Notes: a model not told the origin generated them from the letters alone. Counted from the stretch's first letter, positions 30,061 to 41,696 are shown. The stretch: DNA of 64,000 bases from Nematopogon swammerdamellus (GCA_946902875.1 OX336349.1:20235891-20299890); one strand, 5' to 3'. Program-made: numbers and translations.

Positions 30061-30443
30061 AAGAATTTACCTGCTTCTAAATTTCATTAATCCTTCCGAA
30101 CGTACCTCTGTTAGAAAACGTTTACGTACTGACTTGAAGCTTTACGTGTAACTTGCTACATAGAACTGTGGAAGAACAATATATGTGTGTACGTACATGC
30201 ATGCTGCCCCCGGTGACAATGACGTCAGAGAAGTCGTCTTCGGCCGATGCCCCTCGATCGACGTCGTTGCCCCTACCTTGCCCCACCCTTTGCCTCTTTT
30301 CCCTTGCCCCTCCGCCGCCCCTGAACAGCCATGGCCTTGAGGCCCAGTTTACATTAGTCGAGTTATCGGTAGAGTGCACTGGTTACTTAGCCGAGTGGAT
30401 CTTGACTTTGAGCTTTCATAAATTCATAATAATATTTTTCTTT

Positions 30444-30910
30444 TTCTCGTCCGCGAGTGTATCCTTATATGAATCCAGAGATCTTACATACATTTTCAGT
30501 GCATATTTTTTTAATCAGTTTTATAAGTGACCATTCTCAACGGAAGAATATTAAAGAAAGATTTTTGTTTCAAAATTTTGCTATAATATTGGTATCGATG
30601 CTGTAAAAAAATTATAATAATAATTTCCGATAAGAAAAACATGACTCTTAGACTTAGTGATAATCAATAACGCACCATGCGTTGTATTGTAGTTCATATA
30701 TGAAAAAAGTAATTTTTTTTCTATCGGAAAAATTTAATTCCTTTTTTAAAGCCTAGATAAAAATATCGCCAACATTTTGAAACAAAAATCTTCATCTAAT
30801 ATTCTTCCGTTGAGAAGAAGTACTTAAAAATGCACTGAAATGTTTTGTAAGATCTCTGAAAATCTACGAGTAATTAATATAAGGATACACTAGCGAACGA
30901 GAATTTTTTT
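30444..30910. mobile_element. Fold-back MITE with about 160-bp inverted repeats
   Basis: 'tctcgtccgcgagtgtatcc' on the left pairs with 'ggatacactagcgaacgaga' on the right. Further in, 'caacggaagaatatta' and 'ttgtttcaaaattttg' also pair. No reading frame. 30061-30440 before it has a GC-rich patch with TGACGTCA at 30218-30225 but no gene I can support. Confidence 0.8.
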
Positions 30911-31249
30911 TTTTATTATTAACTAATGCAAGCTTGACCCCCTTTTCAAGCTTCAACCGCCGGGCTAACTATTTTCCCTACTAACTCTATCTTTTTCGGT
31001 AGAGTAACCGTTCACATGCGCACAAGTAGGACGGTAGAGTGGAGTAGCCAGTGTCAGACAGATTGCTACCGCTGCTACAATGAGCACGCTACTATTTACT
31101 AAATACTATACAACGTGACCCAAAACTCAACATCAAGCGGAAACCAGGGAGTAGGCCAGTTTATGACTACCCAGGGAAAAATAAGAAAAAAAATCGGAGT
31201 CATTTGTTTTTTATGATATGAGCATTTTTTTAAAAACGTTCATCTCATC

Positions 31250-31461
31250 ATCACGAACTATTTACATAGCCGTTTTGACCGACGTTTCGCTCAGTGCGGT
31301 GGTAACAACCCGGGCGGGATTAGCCCTACCACCTTGTAAGGTAAGGAACATACAGTTTAAAAACCCGAATCACGATCAGCCTCCAACGGTCGAGCGGTCA
31401 CCCATCCAAGTACTGACCGCGCGCAGGGTTCGACCGCACCACTTGAGCTACCGAGGCTGAC
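31250..31461 (-). mobile_element. SINE 5' part with 5S-like head (minus)
   Basis: 'cacgaactatttacatagcc' to 'gctaccgaggctgac'. It lacks the 3' poly-A end. The head segment shows 'cacccatccaagtactgacc', the complement of the 5S-like stretch. Confidence 0.8.
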
Positions 31462-31679
31462 ATTGCCACAAAATATTCTTGTCCTCCTGCATACGAACCA
31501 TGTCTCCCACATCCCAATGGTTGTTAGAACACAATGGTACGCAAGTGTAAATATGCATACACACTAACCCTACCAGTTACTCGACCAGTGTAAACGGGGC
31601 TCGAAGGATAAACCGCAACCTTCCTCAATGACGCAAACTTATGCATTATTTCCTTTATTTTTAGACTCGCTCGATATCG

Positions 31680-32405
31680 TCTGAAATGTCTTACTTTTAA
31701 AAGTCGGCTCCAATTTGGAACACTTGTATTTTTAGGATTCCTTACGGGACCCTGCTTACTGAGCCTACGCTGTCTGTCCGTCTGTCCTTTTTTTATGGAT
31801 AGCGCGACATGTGGCATCGTTTCACCTACAAGTAGGTGTCTAACGATGCCCATGGACATTCTGTGATGCACGGGGATTGCGAATGCCATGCCGGCCTGCC
31901 AGGAGCCTTTTCAAGGGCAGGGAGTGCGTTTAAAATTTTTCCGGTTAATATGTGAATAAATGACCTACAGAACCGGTTGGTGCGCATCCGTGGTAGGTCG
32001 ATTGAATAGGGGTGCATCCCCTGCCCAGTACGCGTAGTGCGAAGGTGGAATGGGGACGGCGGAATCGCGTTAAACAGCTCCTCCGAACACTCCCCATGTC
32101 CACCTTTGAAGGGCTGTATCTTTTGAACCGTAATAGGTAGCCTGTTGAAATTTTCACAAAATATGTGTTATTTATTATGGCCGATATAACAACCAAATAA
32201 GAAAAAATAAGAAAAAGTAATCAATTCACGGGGGTAGCCCCATGCAAGAAACTAAAAAGTGTATGTATGAAGTATTTTAACTAATCATGAATTTTAATAT
32301 GAAGCCTTTCATAAAAAACGCCATAGATGGCGTGAGCGGCGCTGACCATGACATGGCGATACGGAACCCTCGGTGCGGGAGTTCGACTCGCACTTGGCCG
32401 TTTTT
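31680..32405 (-). repeat. Interspersed repeat split by a LINE copy
   Basis: 'cgctgtctgtccgtctgtcc' before 31792 and 'gaagggctgtatcttttga' after 32102 are adjacent in the unbroken copy at 29500-29540, so the LINE at 31796-32102 was inserted here. It ends with 'gagttcgactcgcacttggcc' at about 32380-32400. Confidence 0.65.
31796..32102 (-). mobile_element. CR1/L2-like LINE 3' end
   Basis: The minus strand carries the same C-terminal coding block as 43770-44440 (SPFHLRTTRTGQGMHPY, PRMRTNRFCRSF) but with a deletion and frameshifts. The 3' end is a T run at 31791-31797. The intact 'ggagctgtttaacgcgatt' in this copy is the unoccupied equivalent of the piggyBac-MITE site at 52842. Confidence 0.8.
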
Positions 32406-32479
32406 TTTTTCATTTGTTTTAAACAATATGAGTTGAAATGAACAGATCGGCCGCACAAGCGGTGGCAATTTTGCATCAT

Positions 32480-32620
32480 CATCATCATCATCAGCCTGTA
32501 TCGGTCCACTGCTGGACATAGGCCTCTCCCAAGGCACGCCACCACACGCGGTCTTCCGCTCTTCTCATCCATCCATTCCCGGCTACCTTTTTTAGGTCAT
32601 CTGTCCGCCATACCATTTGT
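32480..32620 (-). mobile_element. RTE LINE 3' scrap with (atc)n tail
   Basis: The complement reads RTE C-terminal sequence out of frame (KKVAGN-like, then a W-rich end). The (atcatc)n at 32477-32491 is the typical RTE 3' microsatellite tail. Confidence 0.7.
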
Positions 32621-32799
32621 CATTTTGCATACCGTTCGTTGGTTAATTAATTATGAGCATTGTGAGTGGCGTCAATTAATCTCATGTTAGTTTCAAGAAC
32701 GAGTTACTCGCAAGACGTAAACACTTTCATTAGTTTCCTTGTAAATGTTTTGTAAACACATTTATTAAGAGTATATCAGTAAACTCTCATCTTTCATAC

Positions 32800-33135
32800 G
32801 ATTTTTTTTTTTTTTTTTTTTATTGAAACTGACACGGTTGGCTACATCACCTACAACATCCGTGATGTCAGCCCATAACACCGGGTGAACTTGGTGCCAC
32901 GTCAGTGCTTCCCTTCGGTCGTGCCGGCTACACTGAACTGGACGGAAAACACAAACTATTTACATAGCCGTTTCGACCGACCTTTCATTCAGTGCGGTGG
33001 TACCAACCCGGGCGGGTTAAACCCTACCACCTAGTAATATAAGAAGGGAGTCATATCCCTTAGTCGCCTTTTACGACATACACGGGGAGAGATGCAGTGG
33101 GGCTATTCTTTTAAAGTACCGGCCCCACACGGTAC
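32800..33135 (-). mobile_element. SINE, head plus tail 1 (minus)
   Basis: Long T run, 'attgaaactgacacggttgg', through the body to 'ggccccacacggtac'. Very close to 29732-30060. Confidence 0.9.
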
Positions 33136-33214
33136 GAATGCTATTAATCCTTAACGGGGTCGGCTACGCACACGTACGTATGATTTCGTTACAAAGATTG
33201 AAATATATTTGGCT

Positions 33215-33625
33215 TATTATTTTATTTTTTATTATTTACATAATATAATTATTTATAAAATTACACAATTTTCAAATATTTCGACGTGTCTTTCGTCGTC
33301 ATTAGTGGAAAAAATATAATATACAGGGTGCTCGGCACATCGACTGACAAATTTTTTTTTAAGCTGGGATTTTGGTAATTTTCAAAAATAAAGAAAAAAA
33401 CAAACGTATCTTTATACCACGTGACATCTGACAAAAGGTATCATGGGTCAAAACGTTGCAAATGACCCCACTTACCTACAAAAAAAAATTGTCGGTCGAT
33501 GTGCCGAACACCCTGTATATTATATTTTTTCCACTGATGACGACGAAAGACACGTCGAAATATTTGAAAATTGTGTAATTTTTTAAATAATTATATTATG
33601 TAAATAATAAAAAATAAAATGATTT
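33215..33625. mobile_element. Fold-back MITE with about 145-bp inverted repeats
   Basis: 'ttatttacataatataatta' and 'gggtgctcggcacatcgact' on the left pair with their complements on the right. The centre includes 'ataccacgtgacatctgaca' and 'atgggtcaaaacg'. A diverged piece of the same centre lies inverted at about 63541-63640. Confidence 0.82.
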
Positions 33626-33659
33626 TGTTACAAGGAATTTTCAAACTTAATCAATTATA

Positions 33660-33950
33660 GTCGGACAGACAGACAGACAGACGGCGGCGTAGGCTTAGTA
33701 ATAGGGTCCCGTACGACGGATACGGAACCCTAAAAACGTTTATTGCACTTAAAATATATTACACTTCTATATAATACATATTTAGAAATGTTTATATCTT
33801 TTTTTTATTAGTTTTTTTTTATGGAAATTGACACGGTTGGCTAGATCACCTACACTACAATATCCGTGATGTCAGCCAATAACACCGGGTGAGCTAGGTG
33901 CCATGTCAGTGCTTCCCTTCATTTCATGTTGGCTACACTGAACTGAACCT
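33660..33950. repeat. Repeat scrap and SINE 3' part (minus)
   Basis: 33660-33735 is the (acag)n/'ggatacggaaccctaaaaa' end of the interspersed family. 33811-33950 is a SINE 3' half in minus orientation. 33951-34550 shows no gene or recognised element. Confidence 0.65.
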
Positions 33951-34557
33951 CTGTTCTCTTGTCATAGACAAGTAGTTTTCGAATAATCGCTTACTAAACG
34001 GCTTTCGGTAATTACCTACTACATTTTCACATTCATTCATACCGCTTGTATTTCTCAACTGAAGCGAAGTTAGTCTGGAATTTTCCACTACACCCGAACC
34101 GCTGAATATTTCTAAATTTAACCCAACTAAACAGTTGAGAATGCGACCTTTCTGCCTTTGCTTTAAGGAATAAATTTAATTCTACCAACTCTGTGGATTA
34201 AGCTTAAAAGATGAGCGATCTTCAAGACCTTGTCCAACAAAAATAAGACCAAATTGTTATGAACATAAGAGCTAAAATTGCGTGTACGGTGGTGATTGCG
34301 TCATGTAATACCACGTAAAGTAGAGAATGCAGCAGAGTCAGTAATTTTATTGAGATAAGGTCGCTTGAAGCAAATCATTTAGTGTAGAAACTTTGTTCAG
34401 CTCACGTAAGCTTCGATAGAAAATTGTGGAAGGAAAGTATTTTCATTATAACTCTATTACGATGCTCTTGCGATGCTCTATCTATGGAGTGCACAATTTC
34501 ATTTCATTGATTCGTTTCGTGTTTAGTCTTAGGTACTACATCTTCTCTTCTTCTTTT

Positions 34558-35050
34558 TTTAACCGACTTCAAAAAAAGGAGGAGGTTCTCAATTCAACTG
34601 TATTTTTTTTTATGTTTCTTACCTCAGAACTTTCGACTGGGTGAACCGATTTTGATGATTCTTTTTTTATTTTAAAGTTGGTGCTTCCCGTGTGGTCCCA
34701 TTTCAATTTAGTCAATATCAGATTGGAAAGCGAGGCGGAATCTCGAGGCCGAAGGCCGAGCGATTCCGCCGAGTACATTAATAGCAAAAAATTACTAAAA
34801 AAAAAAACTGTGAAATAAAAAACTATTTAAAAAAATATAAAAACCGCCTTCAAAAATATATGAAATAAAAAAAAGTGAACCCTAGATTTAAAAGCGGTGC
34901 TAAAGCAGCAAAAATTATGCATGAAAGAAAACATGAGTGGATTATGCTTTGTGATTTGTGTAGCCTTCTTTAGCACCACCTTCAAGTCTAGGGTTCGATT
35001 TTTTTTATTTCATACATTTTTGAAGGCGGTTTTTATATTTTTTTTAAATA
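34558..35050. repeat. 'accgacttc' repeat with internal palindrome
   Basis: Opens 'ttaaccgacttcaaaaaaag' and includes 'ggtgaaccgattttgatgat'. 34838-34905 and 34970-35045 are inverted copies of 'ccgccttcaaaaat...gaaccctagattt...gcggtgctaaa'. A closely similar palindrome is at 45326-45545. Confidence 0.72.
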
Positions 35051-35329
35051 GTGGCAACCAAACGAATAGGAAATTCATATATTACTGCCAGTATCCAGTG
35101 AGGGCGCTGCACGGTATAAATTTATGATTACTCGTAATAAAACAAATTAATTTTTAAAAGGAACGAGACATTTGAAGTTACTAGTTTGCATGCACAAATT
35201 CTGTTAGACACACAGTTGTAAATAAGAAGATAAAAGTAAATAAATAAAACATTATACATAAATATAATTACAGTCTTACGTCATTGGTACACTCTTCAAT
35301 TTTGGGAGCAACAAAGGATTGGGAATTGT

Positions 35330-35900
35330 TGATGGACACACACGAGAAGCATTACCAAATGCCTTCGGAAATCTGTACCACAGCATTATTATTATAGACC
35401 GGATATACTCATATTCTCAAAAGCGACAAAGCATGTAGTATTTGTTGAACTTACAGTTCCATGGGAAAGCAACATACCGAAGGACCACAATATCAAATTT
35501 AACAAGTACTGCAACTTAGTAGACCGGATTGTGAGAAACGGATTCAAAACTGATCTCTTCGCTGTGGAAGTCGGAGCAAGAGGACTACCAGCGAAGTCGC
35601 TCTAAGTACAGTCTCTTCAAGAATCTAGGGCTGCCAAGATCGACGCTAAGCTCTTATATGGAGAGAGCTTCGAAAACGTCACTGGAAGCATCCTACAGAA
35701 TATGGATAGGTAGCGAGAGGGAGGTCGAGAGCGGGACTGGTGTTTCCCCCCGTCCTAGTCAACGCAGACTAGCTGACGAAGGCTTGATGCGAGCCGAAAC
35801 GTGAAGCATCCGTGGGAAATTCAGAGTGGCCACTCGTTAGTCCCGACCTCGCCGATGGGCCCGGATATGCTCGGCGAAGCCATCGCAAGCTTAGTTCAAC
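35330..35900 (+). pseudogene. Decayed retroelement C-terminal domain
   Basis: The plus strand contains KHVVFVELTVPWESNI and then VDRIVRNGFKTDLFAVEVGA, RGLPAKSL and a stop. The 'VELTVPWE...VEVG.RG' pattern is a PD-(D/E)XK-like domain that I have seen at the end of some animal retroelement polyproteins. Frame breaks occur before and after. The 3' part has 'gatgcgagccgaaacgtgaa', a common LINE 3' UTR motif. Family not assigned. Confidence 0.4.
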
Positions 35901-35989
35901 ACAATGTTCAACACCTTCCACATCGATGACATCCCATAATCAATTATCTTTTTTTTAGCACCGACATCTGAGATATAATTTTATTCGAC

Positions 35990-36200
35990 TGGCAAGTGAT
36001 ATCATAATTTAGTATAGAGGGTTTCAATTCGCAACAGTGTGAAGGTTAAGAAAGCGACTTCCTATCCTTAATAGGAAGTTCACACTGCTCTTAATCGTGG
36101 CACTCACGGTGTTGAGGTTGGGACATAATTTTCCTAACCTTCACACTGGTGTGACAGAGCAGTGTGAAGGTTAGTCCGTCGTCCGAATTTTATACAAAAA
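35990..36200. repeat. Short direct and inverted 'cagtgtgaaggtta' motifs
   Basis: 'cagtgtgaaggttaag' near 36038, its complement 'ctaaccttcacactg' near 36135, and 'cagtgtgaaggttag' near 36162; 'cttcctatccttaataggaag' is a small hairpin. Possibly a degraded DNA element. Confidence 0.45.
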
Positions 36201-36479
36201 TGTTAACAATAAGAGCTTTCGGTGTCCAGCCATGGCAAGGGACTAATAATAATTGACTATGTTCTAGCCTAATCAATAATATACAAACCTATTGTATGTA
36301 CCTATCAAGCGAACTGTCAATAATCTAAAAAAATAATAATTAATAAAGTTAAAAAAGACTGTTTTGTGCGTGAAATAGGAATTAAAACTAGAGCAAATTA
36401 AAATAAAACATTAAAATACGTTGGCATCAGTAGAATAAAATAAAAAAAAAATGGTAGCATCAATAGATGTTTTCACTTT

Positions 36480-36660
36480 TTGCGAAATCACGCACAGAGG
36501 CGCCATGCTATCAATAAGGCGGACAAAAATGTCTTCTAATTTATTAACACGTCTTTTGAAGATCCCCAGGTAATAGGGAACACACTCACCGGAAGACCGT
36601 TCCATATTTTCGCCATAAGACGCAGGAACGATTTCGAAATGCGATTTAATATTTACCAAC
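36480..36660 (-). mobile_element. LINE 3'-end fragment
   Basis: The complement reads RISKSFLRLMAKIWNGLP, then VFPITWGSSK, the terminal block of a CR1/Jockey-type ORF, with no further coding. Confidence 0.55.
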
Positions 36661-36899
36661 TTACTAAACTCATTAACAATTCTAGTACAAATCAAGCCCA
36701 GCCCTTCCAGTCTAGAAGGTCGAAACAAATCAGACAAACAGCCCAGACACATGACAGAACATCTCTAATCCTCAACGAACCGAGAGGGCAGAGTTGGATT
36801 AACAAGTTGGGCGAAAGTTTATAAGAATAAAACTAACTGAAGAGTTGGTCAGACATAGACTGAACAGGTCGGCGTAGAAACCGCACTATATATTTATAT

Positions 36900-37160
36900 A
36901 TTATAGCTTTTGCCCGCGGCTTCGCTCGCGTGAAATTCGTATTTAAAAAGAAAAAAGTAAGTAAGCCAGCTACCGTACCTTTATTTCGCACCAGACCATT
37001 TCGGTTTGTATGGGAGCCACATCATAACGTAACCGGAACTTAATTTTATTTAGCCTATCCTGTGTCTCGTATCGGTAAAATTTACCTAAAGATTCATCGA
37101 ATACAAATGATCGTTTTAAGAGTTATGGAGGACATACATACATACATACACAAAATAATT
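36900..37160 (+). repeat. 'gcccgcggcttcgctcgcg' interspersed repeat
   Basis: Starts 'tagcttttgcccgcggct', ends in a (acat)n run at 37136-37150. Related to 41255-41640 (reverse order of parts). 37160-37890 has no gene; a GC-rich patch near 37340-37620 is unassigned. Confidence 0.55.
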
Positions 37161-37892
37161 CTAAAAATCTTTATCATTAGTACGCACGCATATGCGAGAA
37201 ATATTGCAGAGTTCTATCATTGTTAGGTACCAATTTGTATTACGTTATATATAATTCAGGTGTATCTGTGTATAATATATTCTATGCTGACATTCATTTG
37301 TCATCTGCCAGTTTGGGCGTTGCTCACAGAGCATCAAATACCTACCGCGCGCGCCCCCTACTAGAGACGCCCTAAGCGATAATATTTGAAACCCAAAAAC
37401 TACACGCAGTGCTGCTAGCGCTTCGTATGTGTGTGTGTATGCTAGTATCGACACTACACACAAAGAGGAGCAAGTTAGGCACACGCACAAAACAAATGCA
37501 CACGCACAACACACATATGTAAGTCATAGGCCACGCCCACAGGCTTCAACGGCGTTGTAGAGAAATCGCGCCCAGGGCGACTCTAGGAGGGGCGGCGCGC
37601 GCATTTGATGCTCTGTGGCGTTGCTTATCTGCAACGCAGATCTACCACGGTGGCGGTGGCGGTGGGGTGAAGGAATGAGGGAAGGATTTGTGTAGTCAAG
37701 TTTTGAAATTACTTCTGAATTAATGAATGTTTTCCCTGCCCTGTGTCCCCTCTTAGTTCCATAACAGAATGGTAGGAACGGTGGGAAAGATTTTGATTAA
37801 ATATGGAAATGATTTCACTTAAGTGCCTTTATATTTATAACTATAACGATGCGATGGGATTTCTGGGATTGGCTGTGACATAATCAATCACC

Positions 37893-38757
37893 AAGTGAGA
37901 AGGTTAGGTTCAAAAGGTAACAGATCCACTTTAGACATATTATTTTTTTTTAATTTAATATACCCAATTGCATCGATTCCCACACATTGTAATTATCAAA
38001 ATGTACTCAAATCCGATTGATTTTAGCTACCAAAAAGTGAGATTGGTTCAAAAGGTAACAAATCCGAAAAAATCGCCACAAATTTATTCCTCTTAGATCC
38101 TAGCTTAGATCACTTTAAATCAAAAAGGGCAACAAATCTAAACCAATTTCGGTGCATAATGCCGCCCTGTGGTTCTAAAAATAACATATCCAATTATTTT
38201 CGTAATTTTGTGGCGCACATATCCGTATACTTGTGGAACAAAAAGTAACAAATTCATTACTCCTGTACAAAAGGGCACAAATCCAAAATTCAAATCCATG
38301 TCGCGGAACACCCCGTTGTAGTGGACAGACGAGTACTTCGAACGGCACGATTCTCTAAATCGTTCTTGTGCCGCACTGCAAAGGTGTGGAACGGGCTTCC
38401 GGGGAATATCTTTCCCCACTCCTACAATCCACGGATCTTCAAATGGCGGGTAAATAGCCTTTCCCCAGCGACATTAGTCCACCTCCAAGCCGGACTGGCA
38501 CCTCCTCGGGGGTGATATTGGCTGCGCCTGAGCCTTCGACCTCGGACACAGCCAGCTAGTTCGGAAACAATAAAAAAAATGTATTATTTGTTTTATCTTT
38601 GTATGATACGAATGATCTCTACTAGTACTATAGTATTTTTATATGAAATTAAAATAAATATTTCTGTAATGGCTTAGGGACCATAATGTTTTTTGTGTTT
38701 TCTTAAAAAAAAAACCTAAAGTGGATTTGTGACCTTTTGTTCCTAACCTCCTCAAGT
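37893..38757. mobile_element. DNA element with repeated subterminal motif
   Basis: 'gagaaggttaggttcaaaag' then 'gatccactttag' at the left match the complement of the right end ('ctaaagtggatttgtgacct', 'ttgttcctaacctcctcaag'). Motifs like 'caaaaggtaacaaatcc' recur at about 37911, 38045, 38119, 38234 and 38266, and inverted at 38725. A LINE tail is inserted at 38300-38560. No transposase. Confidence 0.65.
38300..38560 (+). mobile_element. LINE 3'-end fragment
   Basis: Open reading TARFSKSFLCRTAKVWNGLP then NIFPHSYNPRIFKWRVN, ending near 38515; typical C-terminus of a CR1/Jockey-type LINE. Confidence 0.7.
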
Positions 38758-39019
38758 TATCTCGCCTCGCAAAGTCAAGTGTAATGTGGAACTATATTGC
38801 CAAATGACTTATTATATCGCCTGGCGGCTCTAAATAGTTTACAGTCCGTCTTTTCATTGGGCTGTAAACCGCCGCGCCCCGTCACATTACCCCGGACTGG
38901 AGATTCCGCGTCCGTCGGACTGAGCCAAATGTCTCGTGGAAAGTTTAGCTGTTTGATTAATTAGTGCAAGATGATAATTCTGCACTGGGACGCGATCGAA
39001 AGGTCCTAGAACCCCTATT

Positions 39020-39773
39020 CTATATAAGGTGCTTCGTTAGTCATGTCAATAACTTCGGGAGGGTTACACACACACTCAAATAAACAGGGTACGCAAAAAA
39101 AATATGTTTTTAGCATTACTTTTCGAGAAATTTATCACAACATGTTTGCTACCTACCGTGTGGGGCCGGTACTTAAAAATAATATCCCCACTGCATCTCT
39201 CCGCATGCATGTCGTAAAAGGCGACTGAGGGATAAGGACAAGATTCCGTGCTAAAGGGCGACAGGCTCGCCACCTCTCACCTTGGCACGGTACTTCCACC
39301 GAGTCATGCAGCAGGTGGGTCTTCCTGCCTCACTTGCTGCTTGATCGATTGAATCTTGTTCGTATACTTTGCGAAACGTGGTGGTCGGTGTTGTGCTGTA
39401 ATTTACCAGAGTAGTTATTGCAGCACAACACCGATTACTCTGCTTACCCCGATTATCAGGATTCAGCGTGTGTGATATGTATGTATATGTATGTATGTTT
39501 GCTACCTAAACATTAACCTGTGTGTAACAGTAGGTAACATGCATTGTACGGGGTCAATGACCGTACTATGTTCAAACGCAGAACAGCTGTTTGTTGTAAG
39601 TAAGTCACAAGGTCACTATGGTTGGTTTTTACAGCTACTTTTTGATTTTATTTTTTTGTTAGGATAAAAAATGCACCTATAAACATATGTTTTTTTTTGC
39701 GTAAAGTGTTTGTTTAAGTGCGTATGTAACCTTCCCGAAGTTATTGACATGACTAACGACGCACCTTATATAG
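39020..39773. mobile_element. DNA element with about 95-bp TIRs, holding a SINE
   Basis: Left end 'ctatataaggtgcttcgtta' and 'gtcaataacttcgggagggt' pair with 'cttcccgaagttattgacat' and 'cgcaccttatatag' on the right. TA or TATA may be the duplicated target. The SINE at 39154-39497 lies inside. Confidence 0.82.
39154..39497 (+). mobile_element. SINE, head plus tail 2
   Basis: 'taccgtgtggggccggtact' to 'tgtgatatgtatgtatatgt'. Inserted within the TIR element above. Confidence 0.88.
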
Positions 39774-39899
39774 GAAGGTCTGTTAAAAAATATTGTACTG
39801 GAGTATCATACAAATGAAATTAAATGATATAATATGTATATTTTTTTTGTCAAGAGACAATATAGGTAACATTATGCACGCTAGAAAACTAAAACTAAG

Positions 39900-40200
39900 T
39901 AATAAAAAATTGGCCAAGTGCGAGTGCGACTCGCTCACCGAGGGTTTCGTACCACTACTTGATTGGCCTGTTCTGTATTTGATGTTTTACTTTAGAGTTT
40001 GCACCACAGTGTGGTTTGCACTATAATGACACCAAGTTTGACGCTTGTATTGTATGTATTACCGTATTTACGATAGAGCAAAAACAAATTTAAAAAAACG
40101 TTGAAAAAAACACTTTTCTTGTATGGGGATGCCCCTAATTTTTTACTTTGTGTTTTTATTATTTGTTAGTATCTATCTATTATTGTTAGTACCATCTAGG
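39900..40200 (+). repeat. 'ggccaagtgcgag' interspersed repeat
   Basis: 'ttggccaagtgcgagtgcga', 'gagggtttcgtaccactact' and 'ttcttgtatggggatgcc'. Same family as 13420-13655. Confidence 0.6.
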
Positions 40201-40204
40201 GTGA

Positions 40205-40640
40205 CAAAGATCGACCGACAACTCAAAAAGCTGGAGATCCAAGTGCGCAGTTTTGTAGGGACACCGTAGGCCGGAAGCATGCTTGAGAGTCCCCGGTGTC
40301 AGACGCGATCGAATGCTTTGGATATATCCAGAGCGACCGCCAGCGATTCCCCAAAACCATCGAGCCTTTCAACCTACAAATGCGTGACGTACGCTAGAAG
40401 ATCTCCAGTCGACCTTTTCTTGCGAAAGCCGTATTGCTTGTGGTCGAGGAGTTTAGAGTGTTCTAGATACGTCAGGAGCGCTGAGTTGACAATACGCTCC
40501 ATAACCTTACTCAAAAGTGAGGCTATCGCAATAGGGCGATCGTTCGATGGGTTCGCTGGGTCCCCCTTCTTGGGGGCCGGCCGGACCGAAGCTCTCTTCC
40601 AGCAAGAACGCATTGAACAATCTAACAAGGCCTATCATGT
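40205..40640 (-). pseudogene. LINE reverse transcriptase fragment
   Basis: The complement reads PAPKKGDPANPSNDRPIAIA, LLSKVMERIVNSALLTYLEH and KQYGFRKKRSTGDLLAYV, the fingers region of a CR1/Jockey-type RT (blocks 1-2a). It continues, with breaks, to a VALDISKAFDR-like motif (catalytic block A) near 40320-40340. The YADD block is not seen. Probably from the same family as the C-terminal pieces at 43770 and 31796. Confidence 0.75.
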
Positions 40641-40849
40641 CATGCGTAGGTATACCCCAGGGTAGCGCGGCCTCGGCCCCGTTCGCGAGCCTTCGAAGGG
40701 AACCTTACGATTTATCACGATCATCCGAGGACGACCGATAAATTACTCCCACTCAGGGTCTAATGAAATAAGAGGCGCCGTGATTATTGTAGAGACTAGC
40801 TTCCCAGTCGGCCGAGAGGAAAACATCTAAGAGTATCTTGTAGGTAGAT

Positions 40850-41010
40850 ATTTTGTAGATGCAGATACGGTCGGACATAACTTGGTGCAGGGGTTGCATG
40901 GGGGCTGAAGAAACGCCATCCCACGTGTTGCTACAGTGCGAGGGGGTGACAGATGAGCGGGCAAACATCCTCAAAAACCCAAGGACACTCCAAGAGGCCT
41001 GCAACCATAC
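40850..41010 (+). mobile_element. LINE C-terminal CCHC fragment
   Basis: Reads CRGCMGAEETPSHVLLQC (a C-x2-C-x8-H-x4-C knuckle), followed by DERANILKNPRTLQEA. This is the terminal zinc-knuckle region of R1/Jockey-type LINE ORF2. Confidence 0.7.
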
Positions 41011-41254
41011 AAGAAACGTGTTTTTTTTATTAATTTCTTTGCTGTATTGTAAACACGGTAATACATACAAGTGTCAAACTGTGTGATTATGATGCAAACT
41101 CTAAATTAAAACAACAAATAATAAAAACCGTACAATTACGTGGCGTTACGAAACCCTCAGTGCGCGAGTTCGACTCGCACTTGGCCTGTTGTTTTCCTTC
41201 ATCCATCCTCTTTGGAAATCCGTGATGTTGAAAATTCAACTGTCTAGTTAGAAA

Positions 41255-41640
41255 TGTATACTAATAATAAATCTGTAAGGGATGGTCATGGAGTAAGTAC
41301 TTTGTTTTGTTATATACTGCGTTTGTAGACTCTATGTATGATACTAAAACTAAATTGACAATTTTTAGAAACCTTTTCTGTATGTATGTATATTCCTCCA
41401 TAACTCTTAAACCGATCATCCAAATTCGAAAAGTACAAGCACATTTAACTATATATGCGTGACACAGGATAGGCTAAATAAAATTCAGTTCCGGGTATTA
41501 CGCTAAGATGTGGCTCTCATACAAACCGAATGTCGCGCGCGTCGAAATAAAGGTACAGTAGCGGATTTACTACTTTCTGCTTTTTAAATACGAATTTCAC
41601 GCGAGCGAAGCGGCGGACACAAGATAGTGTTTATGATAAA
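41255..41640 (+). repeat. Interspersed repeat (unoccupied P-like target)
   Basis: 'aataataaatctgtaaggga', 'gtagactctatgtatgatac' and 'ttcacgcgagcgaagcgg'. It shows the intact 'gggatggtcatggag' that is interrupted at 5508/5986. Confidence 0.65.
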
Positions 41641-41696
41641 GCAGTTTTCCATAGATCGCATATTCTAAAAGTATCATAATGTTGGCTTGGTAATTT

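Noticed and set aside
30153..30530. 125-codon frame around a GC-rich patch
   Set aside because: No conserved domain, mostly S/P/L; runs into the fold-back MITE.
40279..40665. 128-codon plus frame
   Set aside because: Antisense shadow of the LINE reverse transcriptase fragment.
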